From: Hyphomicrobiales bacterium
GTDB taxonomy: Bacteria; Pseudomonadota; Alphaproteobacteria; Parvibaculales; Parvibaculaceae
Length of the DNA stretch: 7,352 nt
Reading direction: 5' to 3'
NCBI GenBank assembly: GCA_015655095.1
Contig: JAATFR010000144.1
Coordinates: 1-7,352, forward strand
Shown: positions 1 through 6,404 of the stretch, piece after piece
Layout of the letters: every line of letters begins with the position of its first letter
Numbering within the stretch: the first letter of the stretch is position 1
Notes under the pieces: model-generated
What the model was told of the DNA's origin: nothing
The model's database searches: none
Seen by the model: only the letters and a program-made list of their open reading frames with translations
Translations under genes and position numbers: made by a program

Positions 1-1
1 C

Positions 2-24
2 ACCCCGCTCCGGCGGGGTTTTTT
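2..24 (+). terminator. Intrinsic terminator upstream of the tail tube gene
   Basis: A GC stem of six pairs (3-8 with 13-18, CCCCGC/GCGGGG), extendable by A2-T19, closes a four-base TCCG loop and is followed directly by six T residues (19-24). This is a textbook Rho-independent terminator on the + strand. It presumably ends the transcript of a gene lying before the window. Only 24 bases separate it from the tail tube start codon, so there is no room for a complete promoter after it. Tail transcription must therefore read through it or be antiterminated. Confidence 0.85.
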
Positions 25-48
25 CATGGGCTATTAAGGGAGATCATC

Positions 49-519
49 ATGAGTGGTGTTGGGACGAACAGCGGCAGCCGCCTGTTCATCGGGCCGACCG
101 TTGACGAGAGCGTCGACACACTGGCCGAATTCGAGGTTCTTGCCTATGTCGAGGTTGGCGAGGTTGAGGACTTCGGCCAGATCGGCGACACATGGGGCGA
201 ACAGACCTTCACCGCCGTGGGCGATGTGCGGACGCGGCGCTTCAAGACGACGCTAGACGGCGGCACCACGACCTTCACGCTTGGTCTCGATCTCGATGAC
301 GCCGGACAGCAGGCCCTGACGGCGGCCTTCAAGAACAAGTCGTGCGACTATGCCTTCAAGCTTGAAATCCCGATCGACGATTGCGAAAGCCCGGCGGAGA
401 TCGTCGAGCTTTATTTCCGGGGGAAGGTGATGGGCAAGCAGATCAATCTTGGTACTGTGGATAATGTCCGCCGCCGCTCGGTTCCCATTGCTGTCAACTC
501 CGATCTGATCGGCGATTGA
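49..519 (+). CDS. Phage tail tube (major tail) protein
   Basis: This is a 156-aa protein with no signal peptide or membrane segment. Its size, its alternating beta-strand and acidic-loop pattern and its position just before a frameshifted chaperone pair and a tape measure gene fit a siphovirus tail tube protein, which stacks as rings to form the tail tube. Visible features are a Gly/Ser-rich N-terminus, a VGEVEDFGQIGDTW segment (about residues 36-49), a basic turn followed by a Thr-rich strand (61-80), a DDAGQQALTAAF helix (83-94) and a C-terminal strand pair (119-152) with an RRR cluster at 141-143. It is about the length of a single-domain tube protein and shows no extra C-terminal Ig-like domain. 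The start is supported by AAGGGAG at 36-42, six bases before the ATG. Flanking terminator-like hairpins may adjust its dosage. The family call rests on pattern and context, not on a search. Confidence 0.85.
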   Translation: MSGVGTNSGSRLFIGPTVDESVDTLAEFEVLAYVEVGEVEDFGQIGDTWGEQTFTAVGDVRTRRFKTTLDGGTTTFTLGLDLDDAGQQALTAAFKNKSCDYAFKLEIPIDDCESPAEIVELYFRGKVMGKQINLGTVDNVRRRSVPIAVNSDLIGD

Positions 520-520
520 T

Positions 521-534
521 CGGTCGCGCGACCG
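521..534. repeat. Perfect 14-base palindrome after the tail tube stop codon
   Basis: CGGTCGCGCGACCG is identical to its reverse complement and begins two bases after the TGA that ends the tail tube gene. It directly abuts the longer GC hairpin at 535-567. As RNA it could form a short hairpin with a tight loop. As DNA it could be a dyad site for a dimeric protein, but nothing in the sequence shows binding. In GC-rich DNA some short palindromes occur by chance. Confidence 0.6.
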
Positions 535-574
535 GGCGGGGAGGTGTTGTCAGGGCGCCTCCCCGCCGCATTTT
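535..574 (+). terminator. GC-rich hairpin, possible weak terminator or attenuator
   Basis: A perfect ten-pair stem, GGCGGGGAGG (535-544) with CCTCCCCGCC (558-567), encloses a 13-base loop and is followed by GCA and four T residues (571-574). The stem is very strong, but the T run is short and offset by three bases. It therefore resembles a weak intrinsic terminator, an attenuator or an mRNA-stabilising 3' hairpin for the abundant tail tube transcript. Its place between a protein needed in many copies and chaperones needed in few fits a step-down in expression. The loop can also pair with downstream sequence. Confidence 0.6.
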
Positions 575-602
575 CACCCTGACACCTGACGTTTTCCTGA
601 CA
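548..602 (+). promoter_or_regulatory. Loop-complementary CCTGAC repeats in the chaperone gene leader
   Basis: The hairpin loop contains TGTCAGGG (548-555), an exact eight-base complement of CCCTGACA at 577-584. CCTGAC recurs at 585-590 and again, as CCTGACA, at 596-602. The loop could form a pseudoknot with the first copy, or choose among three partners. The third copy sits immediately before the chaperone ribosome binding site (GGAG, 605-608), so such pairing could affect translation as well as termination. The complementarity is visible directly; a regulatory role is inferred. Confidence 0.4.
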
Positions 603-616
603 ATGGAGATGACCCC

Positions 617-985
617 ATGGCGACCCCGAAGAAGCCCTCCGCTGATTATGATACTGTCACCATCGATCTTGGCGACAAGACGTATGTGCTGACGCCGACG
701 CTACGTGCGGCCACGAACCTGACGCGCTATTTCGGTAATTTCTCGATTGCCTTCAACCGGCTCGGCGCGCTTGATTTCGATGCGGTTGTTTCGGTTATTC
801 GCGAGGGGATTTCCAGCGACGGCGCCGATGCAAAACGGTTGCCTGAGCGTATATTCCAGCATGGCATCACCGGACTTGTTGGCCCGTGCAGCGAATATAT
901 CTCGCTACTGCTGAATGGCGGGAGAAAGCCTGACGATGAAGACGGGTCCGGACTCGACGAGGAGTCGGTCTCAAAAAACTTATGA
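617..985 (+). CDS. Tail assembly chaperone, upstream (G-like) product
   Basis: This 122-aa protein is read from ATG 617 to TGA 983-985, with GGAG at 605-608 eight bases before the start. It looks like a tail assembly chaperone of the type found in alphaproteobacterial phages and gene transfer agents (the short 'gene transfer agent family' proteins): a basic N-terminus, a strand-turn-strand VTIDLGDKTYVLTPT (residues 14-28), then helices through about residue 100. It ends in an acidic linker (about 106-116, DEDGSGLDEE). Such proteins bind the tape measure protein and bring in tube subunits, but are absent from the finished virion. A -1 slippery site lies at its very end: zero-frame ribosomes add only Asn-Leu and stop, while slipped ribosomes make a 210-aa fusion with the downstream frame, covering 617-1248. 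The two ATGs at 603 and 609 are out of frame. The family name comes from resemblance and position. Confidence 0.8.
   Translation: MATPKKPSADYDTVTIDLGDKTYVLTPTLRAATNLTRYFGNFSIAFNRLGALDFDAVVSVIREGISSDGADAKRLPERIFQHGITGLVGPCSEYISLLLNGGRKPDDEDGSGLDEESVSKNL
973..979 (+). promoter_or_regulatory. Programmed -1 ribosomal frameshift site A AAA AAC
   Basis: The heptamer A AAA AAC lies exactly in the X XXY YYZ register: zero-frame codons are TCA (971-973), AAA (974-976), AAC (977-979), TTA and the TGA stop (983-985). Slipping back one base continues as CTT ATG AGC into the frame that stays open to 1248. The predicted fusion is 121 residues from the first frame plus 89 from the second, 210 aa in total. 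AGGAG at 960-964, eight bases before the heptamer, matches the internal Shine-Dalgarno stimulator known upstream of bacterial -1 sites such as dnaX. This is the conserved mechanism for making tail chaperones in lambda (G/GT) and many other long-tailed phages. I see no convincing downstream stem-loop or pseudoknot. Confidence 0.85.
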
Positions 986-1248
986 GCTTTGATGAGTATT
1001 TTGGCGTTCTCTATCGCTATGGGACGGGCTGGCTCGGCTGGTCACATGAACAAACCATGGCGACGCCCATGCCCCTTATTCTTGAGGCGCAGGCCGGGCG
1101 TATAGAGATGATCACAATGCTCCTCAAGGCTGTATTTCCAACCAAAGAATCCGGCAGATCAAAACCGGAACCGATGACGGCTGAAAAACGCCGTCATGTC
1201 GCTCAACGCCTCCTGGGCCTTGCCAGTTCCCACTCGCGCAGAAACTGA
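982..1248 (+). CDS. Tail assembly chaperone, downstream (T-like) frame, expressed by -1 frameshift
   Basis: This 88-codon frame lies -1 relative to the upstream chaperone and is most likely translated as the C-terminal part of a 210-aa fusion. In lambda the equivalent T domain binds tail tube subunits while the G domain contacts the tape measure. The segment YRYGTGWLGWSHEQT (from about residue 11) followed by a helix resembles the small chaperone encoded before the tape measure gene in gene transfer agents and related alphaproteobacterial phages. The C-terminus is basic (about residues 54-88). ATG 982 overlaps the upstream stop as ATGA, so separate reinitiation is possible. The nearest purine-rich motif, AGGAG at 960-964, is 17 bases away, too far for normal initiation and better placed to stimulate slippage. 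The frame ends at TGA 1246-1248. Confidence 0.8.
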   Translation: MSFDEYFGVLYRYGTGWLGWSHEQTMATPMPLILEAQAGRIEMITMLLKAVFPTKESGRSKPEPMTAEKRRHVAQRLLGLASSHSRRN

Positions 1249-1250
1249 GG
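1246..1250 (+). promoter_or_regulatory. Tape measure ribosome binding site overlapping the chaperone stop
   Basis: TGAGG contains the TGA stop of the downstream chaperone frame and is also the Shine-Dalgarno element for ATG 1258, seven bases away. Ribosomes finishing the frameshift fusion therefore terminate on the tape measure initiation site. This could couple tape measure synthesis to production of the fusion chaperone. It also supports ATG 1258 as the start. Confidence 0.6.
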
Positions 1251-1257
1251 TCAACTC

Positions 1258-4200
1258 ATGGTTACAATCCGTGAAGACATGCAGGTGGGGCTGGGCGTCT
1301 ACGATGTTGACAATTTCACCCGCGATCTGAAGCGGGCTGACGATGCGGTCGCTCAATACGCATCCGGAACCCAGTCGGCGACCGACAGGGTTCAATCGCG
1401 CCTGGATGCGGTTGCGCGAAAAACGAAGACTGTCGCCGACCAGATAAACGCAAACCTGCGGGTGGCAACGGAATTCAATTACAATGCGCGCGCCAGTGAT
1501 ATTTCTGCCTATGGAAAAACGCTTGACGGACTGAAGGCAAAATATGATCCCCTTGCTGCCGCGGCTGAAAAATACAAGGTCGCGGTTACAGAGGTAACAG
1601 TGGCGCAGAAAATGGGCATACTGACCCAGGATCAGGCTACAGCGGCCATCCAGCGGACCAATGCGGCCTATGCGCAGGAAAGCATTGCGCTCCAGTCCGC
1701 GCAGAATGGCCTCGACGTCATGCGCGCCAAGATCAATCCCTATGTCGCGGCGCGAAACAGCTACCTGACACAGCAGAAGTTGATCAATGAGGCGTTGAAG
1801 ATTGGGGCCGTCAACGAGATGGAGGCCGCTCAGGCGATGGAGCGGGCAAAATCCAGTTTTTCAGGGCAACTGACATCGCTACGTAGCACGGGGCAGGCGC
1901 TTAATGCGGGTGGAAAGTCCTGGCGGAACTTCGGTGCAATTATCCAGAATGCCGGTTATCAGGTTGGCGACTTCGCGGTGCAGGTGGCGTCAGGGCAGGG
2001 TGTGATCCGGCCCTTCATCCAGCAGGGCACTCAAATGGTGTCCTTCTTCGGCGCATGGGGGGCCGCTGTCGGCGCGGCTCTGGCTGTGGCTGGCGCATTT
2101 TATGCGGCGCTGGCGGATACCGGCGATGCAACCGATCACCTTGCCGACGCATCCAAAAAAGCTGCCGACGCGCAGGATTTGCTTCAGCAGGTGATGGGCG
2201 ATTCCATTAAATCAACAATGGACAATCGCGCGCAAGCGTTGCTGGCGGCGCAATCCGCCGAGGCGCAGGCGCGTTCAGAAATCCACCTTGCAGAATCCAT
2301 TCTGGCGCGTCGGCAGGCGGAGCTTGCTGCGACGCAGACGGCACTCCCGTTCGACGTGACGGGGGCTGGAGCGGATATGGCGAACCGCCAGCGCAGCCAG
2401 ATCGACGAGCAGATGGCCATCATTGCCGATGCGCAGGCGCGGGTTGAGGATCTGAAGATTGGTATTTCCGAGGTGCTGGCGACGCCAACACAGGAGGCGG
2501 CGCAGGCGGCGGACAAGGTGAGGTCCGTGACCGATGCCCTGCGGGAGAATATCACACAGATAGGCCAGTCCGCCCGTGAGCAGGCCATATATAACCAGTT
2601 GAAGGCCGCAGGAGTTGACGCAGACAGCGCGGCGGGCCGGGAGATCGCGGCGCTCGCGGGCCGCGAGTATGATTTGCAGGCTGCGCGGAAGATGGGAGAG
2701 AAGGCCAGCCAGGATGCTCTGACGGCTGAGAAGAACCTCCAGGCGGCGCGGGGTGCCGCGAGCAAATATATCGATGACATCGCGCGCGAAAACCGCGAAC
2801 TGCAACTCCAGATCGACGGTCATAAGGAGCTAGTGCCCGCCTTGCAGGATGAGGTGCGGCTGCGTGAGCAGTTGCAGAAAGCCGGGCTTTCGCAAGAAGA
2901 ACAGGCATCCTACCTCGGGCAACTCAAGGCGGTGACGGACCAGCAGCGCGAACTGAACGAGACTCTCGACGCGCAACAGCAGTTGCAGAAGGAAACCGAG
3001 AAGGCGGCCGAAGACGCGCGACGCGAGGCGGAAAAGGCCATCGAGGACCAGACCCGGGCGGCAAACCAGCGGGTTGACGATATCGTCCAGTATGGCGGCG
3101 ACGCCTTTGCTGACATGTTCGCCGAGAATAGCCGGGGCTGGGCTGGCATGTGGGACAACATGAAGCAGACGGCGCTTCAGACGCTGGCCCGGATCACCGC
3201 CGATTTCGCGCTTCGTCCGATCGTCGTCAGCATCGTTGCGGCGACCACGGGCATGGCGCTGTCACAGGACGGCACGTCCATTGTCTCGTCCGCTGCCGCA
3301 TCGGGGAGCGGTGGCGGCGTGAGTGGACTTGGCAGCCTGACATCGGTCGGCAAGGGGCTCCTGAACAATGGCCTCTACAGCAATACATTGGCCGGATATG
3401 GAAGCAGCCTTGCAACATCCAGCCTTGGTCAATCGCTGGGGCTCGGATACACAACGGCAAAAACGGGGCTTCATCTGACCGCGGCGGGAGAATCCCTTTC
3501 CGGCGCTTTCGGCAATCTTGGCTATGGCGCGATAGGCGGCATTGCGGGGAGTCTTCTGGGTCTTGGCACAGGCAACCAGTGGGCGAATGCGGGACTCTCG
3601 ACGGCGGGTTCGCTCGCGGGCTCGATGGCCGGGACCGGCATTGCCGGCGCGCTCGGCATGGGGGCTGCCGCTGGTTCCTGGGCCGGACCTGTCGGCGCGG
3701 CCGCCGGGGCCCTTGCCGCCCTTGCGGCTGGCTCACTCTTTGGTGCGAAGAAGTCCGTAGGCCCGGCTATGGGGCTTTCGCTCGATGCTTCCGGCGGACT
3801 TTCCATGGTCAGCACCGATAACGGGGCGGACAAGGATGATGCCCAGTCTTTCGGGGACTCCGTTTCAGCTACGGCGAAGCTGCTTCTGGCTGCAACCGGC
3901 GGCACGTTCCAGAATGCGGGTCTCGTCCAGACCGCCCGCAATGGCTATGAGGTCTATACGGACGGGGGGCGGACGAATACAGGCGATGATCTCGTCGCCG
4001 CGATCAAGGCGCTTTCCGCCGGCGGCATCAAGGGTGGCGACAGCGACATCCTCTCGCTGCTCCAGCGCAGTGACGCCACGTCAGTTGAACAGCTTGTGTC
4101 CGACGCCCAGCTTGCCAAATGGATAAAAGACGCGGAGGCGGCGAAAGCCGCCGTTGCCGCCGGGCAGGAAAATTACAGCGCGATCACGGACCAGATAAAG

Positions 4201-4776
4201 GCGATCACCGACGCCTATGCGGACCAGATCACCCGGGCAAAGCAGCTCGGGCTCGCGACGACGACGCTGACGGAGGCGCGGGACGCTGAATATGATGCGC
4301 TGGTTGCCAGCACGCAGGCGGTGATGGATCAGGCGTCGGCTACAGCGTCGCAATTTTTCGATAGCCAGCTTTCGCCCTTGACCCAGTTTCAGGATTCGCT
4401 CATGACCGGCAGCGGCTCGACCCTTTCGGCGGTGGACCAGTATGGCTACGCGAAAAAGGCGTTCAGCGATCTGTCGGCCAATGCGGATATGTATTCCTCG
4501 GACCAGATCGCCTCCATCGGACAGCAATATTTGCAGGCGGCGCGCGCTTACGGGGCCTCCGGGTCTGTATATCAGGACGCGTTCAAGGAGGTGAACGCGG
4601 TGCTTGGCGACCGCATCGACTATCTGAACAGTCAGCAGGATATTGCGGTCAAGGATCTGGGCGCGACGTTCACTCGCAGCATTCAGGACCAGACGCAGGA
4701 TGTTATGAGCGGGCTCAAGGATGTGTCCGACCAGCTCGCCGTTCTCGTAAAATTAACGAAGGCGGCAAAGGCATGA
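1258..4776 (+). CDS. Phage tail tape measure protein
   Basis: This 1172-aa protein fills the tube lumen during assembly, sets tail length and is usually ejected with the DNA. Order of regions: a helical N-terminus; two gapless 63-residue-spaced repeats (about 89-141 and 152-204, LDGLKAKYDP / LDVMRAKINP); the tape-measure signature NAGYQVGDFAVQVASGQG (231-248) leading into a hydrophobic segment (about 263-285); long charged coiled-coil-like helices (about 290-610) with a weaker repeat (447-474 and 538-565); an F-ADMF...W-MW...RPIV motif (617-656); a long Gly/Ala/Ser-rich hydrophobic stretch (about 668-829, membrane-like in 753-829); and a C-terminal module (about 1034-1120, from FDSQLSPLTQFQDSL) of a type recurring at tape measure C-termini. 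There is no cysteine in the whole protein, and I see no peptidase or lytic transglycosylase motif. At the helical rise of 0.15 nm per residue the length suggests a tail near 175 nm. The start is set by TGAGG seven bases upstream; the stop overlaps the next start. Confidence 0.95.
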   Translation: MVTIREDMQVGLGVYDVDNFTRDLKRADDAVAQYASGTQSATDRVQSRLDAVARKTKTVADQINANLRVATEFNYNARASDISAYGKTLDGLKAKYDPLAAAAEKYKVAVTEVTVAQKMGILTQDQATAAIQRTNAAYAQESIALQSAQNGLDVMRAKINPYVAARNSYLTQQKLINEALKIGAVNEMEAAQAMERAKSSFSGQLTSLRSTGQALNAGGKSWRNFGAIIQNAGYQVGDFAVQVASGQGVIRPFIQQGTQMVSFFGAWGAAVGAALAVAGAFYAALADTGDATDHLADASKKAADAQDLLQQVMGDSIKSTMDNRAQALLAAQSAEAQARSEIHLAESILARRQAELAATQTALPFDVTGAGADMANRQRSQIDEQMAIIADAQARVEDLKIGISEVLATPTQEAAQAADKVRSVTDALRENITQIGQSAREQAIYNQLKAAGVDADSAAGREIAALAGREYDLQAARKMGEKASQDALTAEKNLQAARGAASKYIDDIARENRELQLQIDGHKELVPALQDEVRLREQLQKAGLSQEEQASYLGQLKAVTDQQRELNETLDAQQQLQKETEKAAEDARREAEKAIEDQTRAANQRVDDIVQYGGDAFADMFAENSRGWAGMWDNMKQTALQTLARITADFALRPIVVSIVAATTGMALSQDGTSIVSSAAASGSGGGVSGLGSLTSVGKGLLNNGLYSNTLAGYGSSLATSSLGQSLGLGYTTAKTGLHLTAAGESLSGAFGNLGYGAIGGIAGSLLGLGTGNQWANAGLSTAGSLAGSMAGTGIAGALGMGAAAGSWAGPVGAAAGALAALAAGSLFGAKKSVGPAMGLSLDASGGLSMVSTDNGADKDDAQSFGDSVSATAKLLLAATGGTFQNAGLVQTARNGYEVYTDGGRTNTGDDLVAAIKALSAGGIKGGDSDILSLLQRSDATSVEQLVSDAQLAKWIKDAEAAKAAVAAGQENYSAITDQIKAITDAYADQITRAKQLGLATTTLTEARDAEYDALVASTQAVMDQASATASQFFDSQLSPLTQFQDSLMTGSGSTLSAVDQYGYAKKAFSDLSANADMYSSDQIASIGQQYLQAARAYGASGSVYQDAFKEVNAVLGDRIDYLNSQQDIAVKDLGATFTRSIQDQTQDVMSGLKDVSDQLAVLVKLTKAAKA

Positions 4777-6404
4777 TGTTTCTGGCCCCTCTTGGCACGT
4801 TGGCGCTGAGCGAGTTGCCGACGCGCTACCGGCTTGCGACGACGCCCCCTTATGCGCTCCTGCTGGCGGACCCGGACGCTCGCCCGCTGTTCCTCGTTCT
4901 GGCCCACCCCTATGACGGCGCAGCGGAAACGGCGGTCTATCTCGCGAGCGAAAGCTACCGGACGCGGCCCGATGACGCGGACCTGTCAAGCCAGCCCTTC
5001 GTTTCCCGGTTGAGCAAGAGCTTCCAGATCAACGCCAGCCTTTTTTCAGGGGCGACCCCCTCTGGCGGCGCCTCAAACGCGGGCTCCGAAATAGAGGCGC
5101 TGAACGAAGGCCACGATCTCGACGACTGGGCAGACTACGCCTGGGACGGGCGCTCCGTGCAGGTTTATGCCGGACTTCGGGGTTTTTCCTTCGGGGAATT
5201 CGGCCTGATCGCGCGCTGGACGGCGGATGGCGTGGAGGTCAGCCGTGCGAGCGGGACGATACATCTGCGCGATCGCAGCGCAATTTTTGAAAAGCAGCTT
5301 CAACAGGGGCTTTACGCTGGCACCGGCGGGCGGGAAGGCGGGCCGGATCAGGCGGGCGTTGTGAAGCCGCTGGGGTATGGCTATGTGCGCAACGCGCAGC
5401 CGGTGCCGGTTGATCTGGCGCTTGGCATTTATCAACTCCACGATGGTCCCATAAGCTGGGTCCACGCGCTACGAGATAAGGGCGTGCCACCCGGCGCCGG
5501 GTGGACTGGCGATTACGCCAGCTATGCAGCACTGGCGGCGGCGACTATGCCCGCGTTCGGCTGGGCCTCCTGCGTCGCAGAGGGCTTTGTGCGCATAAAT
5601 TTCATGCCGGCGGGGCAAATAACCTGCGATTTTTCGGGCGACGTGACGGGCGGCTATGTGGACAATTGTGCAGCGATCGCGCGCCGAATTGTGACCACAA
5701 GGCTCGGCGCTGACAATCTTGCTGATCCCGATGACCTCGATGCTGCGTCTTTCCTCGCCACCGAAACAGCGAACCTGGCCACCATCGGGCTTTATCTGAC
5801 AGCGACGGCCACGGTGCGCAGCGTGCTTGACGCCATCATGGGCTCGATTTACGGCTACTGGTATCTTGACCGCAGCGGCAGCCTGGCTCTCGGCATCCTC
5901 GACCGGCAGTCTGGCGCGGATATATCCATTACCGACAAGATTATCGGGCCTGACGGGGTCTCCATCATCAGCACGGACCCGCCGCCGTGGCGGGTGAATG
6001 TGGGTTATGGCAAGGTGTGGCTGGTGCAGCGGGACGCCGATCTGGCGGCGGGGTCGATTTCAGACGCCGACCGCGCTCTCTACCATGATGAATATCGCTA
6101 CTCCACACTGGAGAGCGCCGAGGTAAAAGCCGCGCACAAGCTCTCCGACACGCTGGATTGGCCGACGCTGCTGGTAAACAAGGCGGATGCGGATGGCGTG
6201 GCCGGGCGCATCATGAGCTATTCAACCTCGCCATGGCGGCGTTTCCGGGTGCCGGTCAACCGGGCGAACCTGTCGCTCTGGCTGGATAAGTCGATTCTTC
6301 TGCAAAGCGACGATCTGGGGCTTTCTTCTGGCGTGGTTGGCAAGATCGTGTCGGTTTCGGAAGATTATGGCGCAAACACAAGCGAGTATGAGGTTCTGGT
6401 ATGA
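4773..6404 (+). CDS. Tail hub / baseplate-like tail-tip protein
   Basis: This 543-aa protein is encoded directly after the tape measure gene, where long-tailed phages place distal tail and hub proteins. No transmembrane segment or enzymatic motif is seen. The N-terminal part has a beta-rich segment and then a conserved-looking block (about 89-134): a Gly/Ser-rich turn, ALNEGHDLDDW and YAWDGRSVQVYAG. This resembles N-terminal domains of large tail proteins in alphaproteobacterial and pseudomonad phages. A Gly-rich linker (183-195) follows. The second half contains VRSVLDAIMGSIYGYWYLD (348-366) and LALGILD (371-377), a helix-then-strand arrangement common in gp27/gp44-like baseplate hubs, and a C-terminal segment from about 485 with alternating strands. 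Starts at 4773 and 4776 are both in frame: ATG 4773 overlaps the tape measure stop as ATGA, with AAGG at 4759-4762 ten bases upstream, while AAAGG at 4767-4771 suits ATG 4776. Hub identity is inferred from position and fold pattern. Confidence 0.65.
   Translation: MMFLAPLGTLALSELPTRYRLATTPPYALLLADPDARPLFLVLAHPYDGAAETAVYLASESYRTRPDDADLSSQPFVSRLSKSFQINASLFSGATPSGGASNAGSEIEALNEGHDLDDWADYAWDGRSVQVYAGLRGFSFGEFGLIARWTADGVEVSRASGTIHLRDRSAIFEKQLQQGLYAGTGGREGGPDQAGVVKPLGYGYVRNAQPVPVDLALGIYQLHDGPISWVHALRDKGVPPGAGWTGDYASYAALAAATMPAFGWASCVAEGFVRINFMPAGQITCDFSGDVTGGYVDNCAAIARRIVTTRLGADNLADPDDLDAASFLATETANLATIGLYLTATATVRSVLDAIMGSIYGYWYLDRSGSLALGILDRQSGADISITDKIIGPDGVSIISTDPPPWRVNVGYGKVWLVQRDADLAAGSISDADRALYHDEYRYSTLESAEVKAAHKLSDTLDWPTLLVNKADADGVAGRIMSYSTSPWRRFRVPVNRANLSLWLDKSILLQSDDLGLSSGVVGKIVSVSEDYGANTSEYEVLV

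Noticed and set aside
547..575. Possible promoter with TTGTCA (547-552) as -35 element
   Set aside because: The -35-like hexamer is good, but about 17 bases later the sequence is ATTTTC, a poor -10. The hexamer is also part of a hairpin loop that explains it better.
603..616. Alternative ATG starts at 603 and 609 for the chaperone gene
   Set aside because: Both are out of frame with the chaperone, and GGAG at 605-608 is correctly spaced for ATG 617.
982..984. Independent translation start of the downstream chaperone frame at ATG 982
   Set aside because: There is no Shine-Dalgarno motif at normal spacing, and the in-register slippery heptamer explains the overlap better. Reinitiation at ATGA cannot be fully excluded.
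2184..2780. Minus-strand open frame of 198 codons inside the tape measure gene
   Set aside because: It is rich in Ala, Ser, Arg and Cys, has no recognisable motif, and lies wholly antisense to a strongly supported tape measure gene. High-GC coding DNA commonly leaves such antisense frames open.
3227..3736. Minus-strand open frame of 169 codons
   Set aside because: The product is Arg/Pro/Cys-rich with no domain pattern and is antisense to the Gly/Ala-rich part of the tape measure gene.
3150..3821. Plus-strand open frame of 223 codons in another frame within the tape measure gene
   Set aside because: The translation is dominated by Arg, Gly, Cys and Trp, typical of an out-of-frame reading of GC-rich Gly/Ala codons, and it overlaps the continuous tape measure frame.
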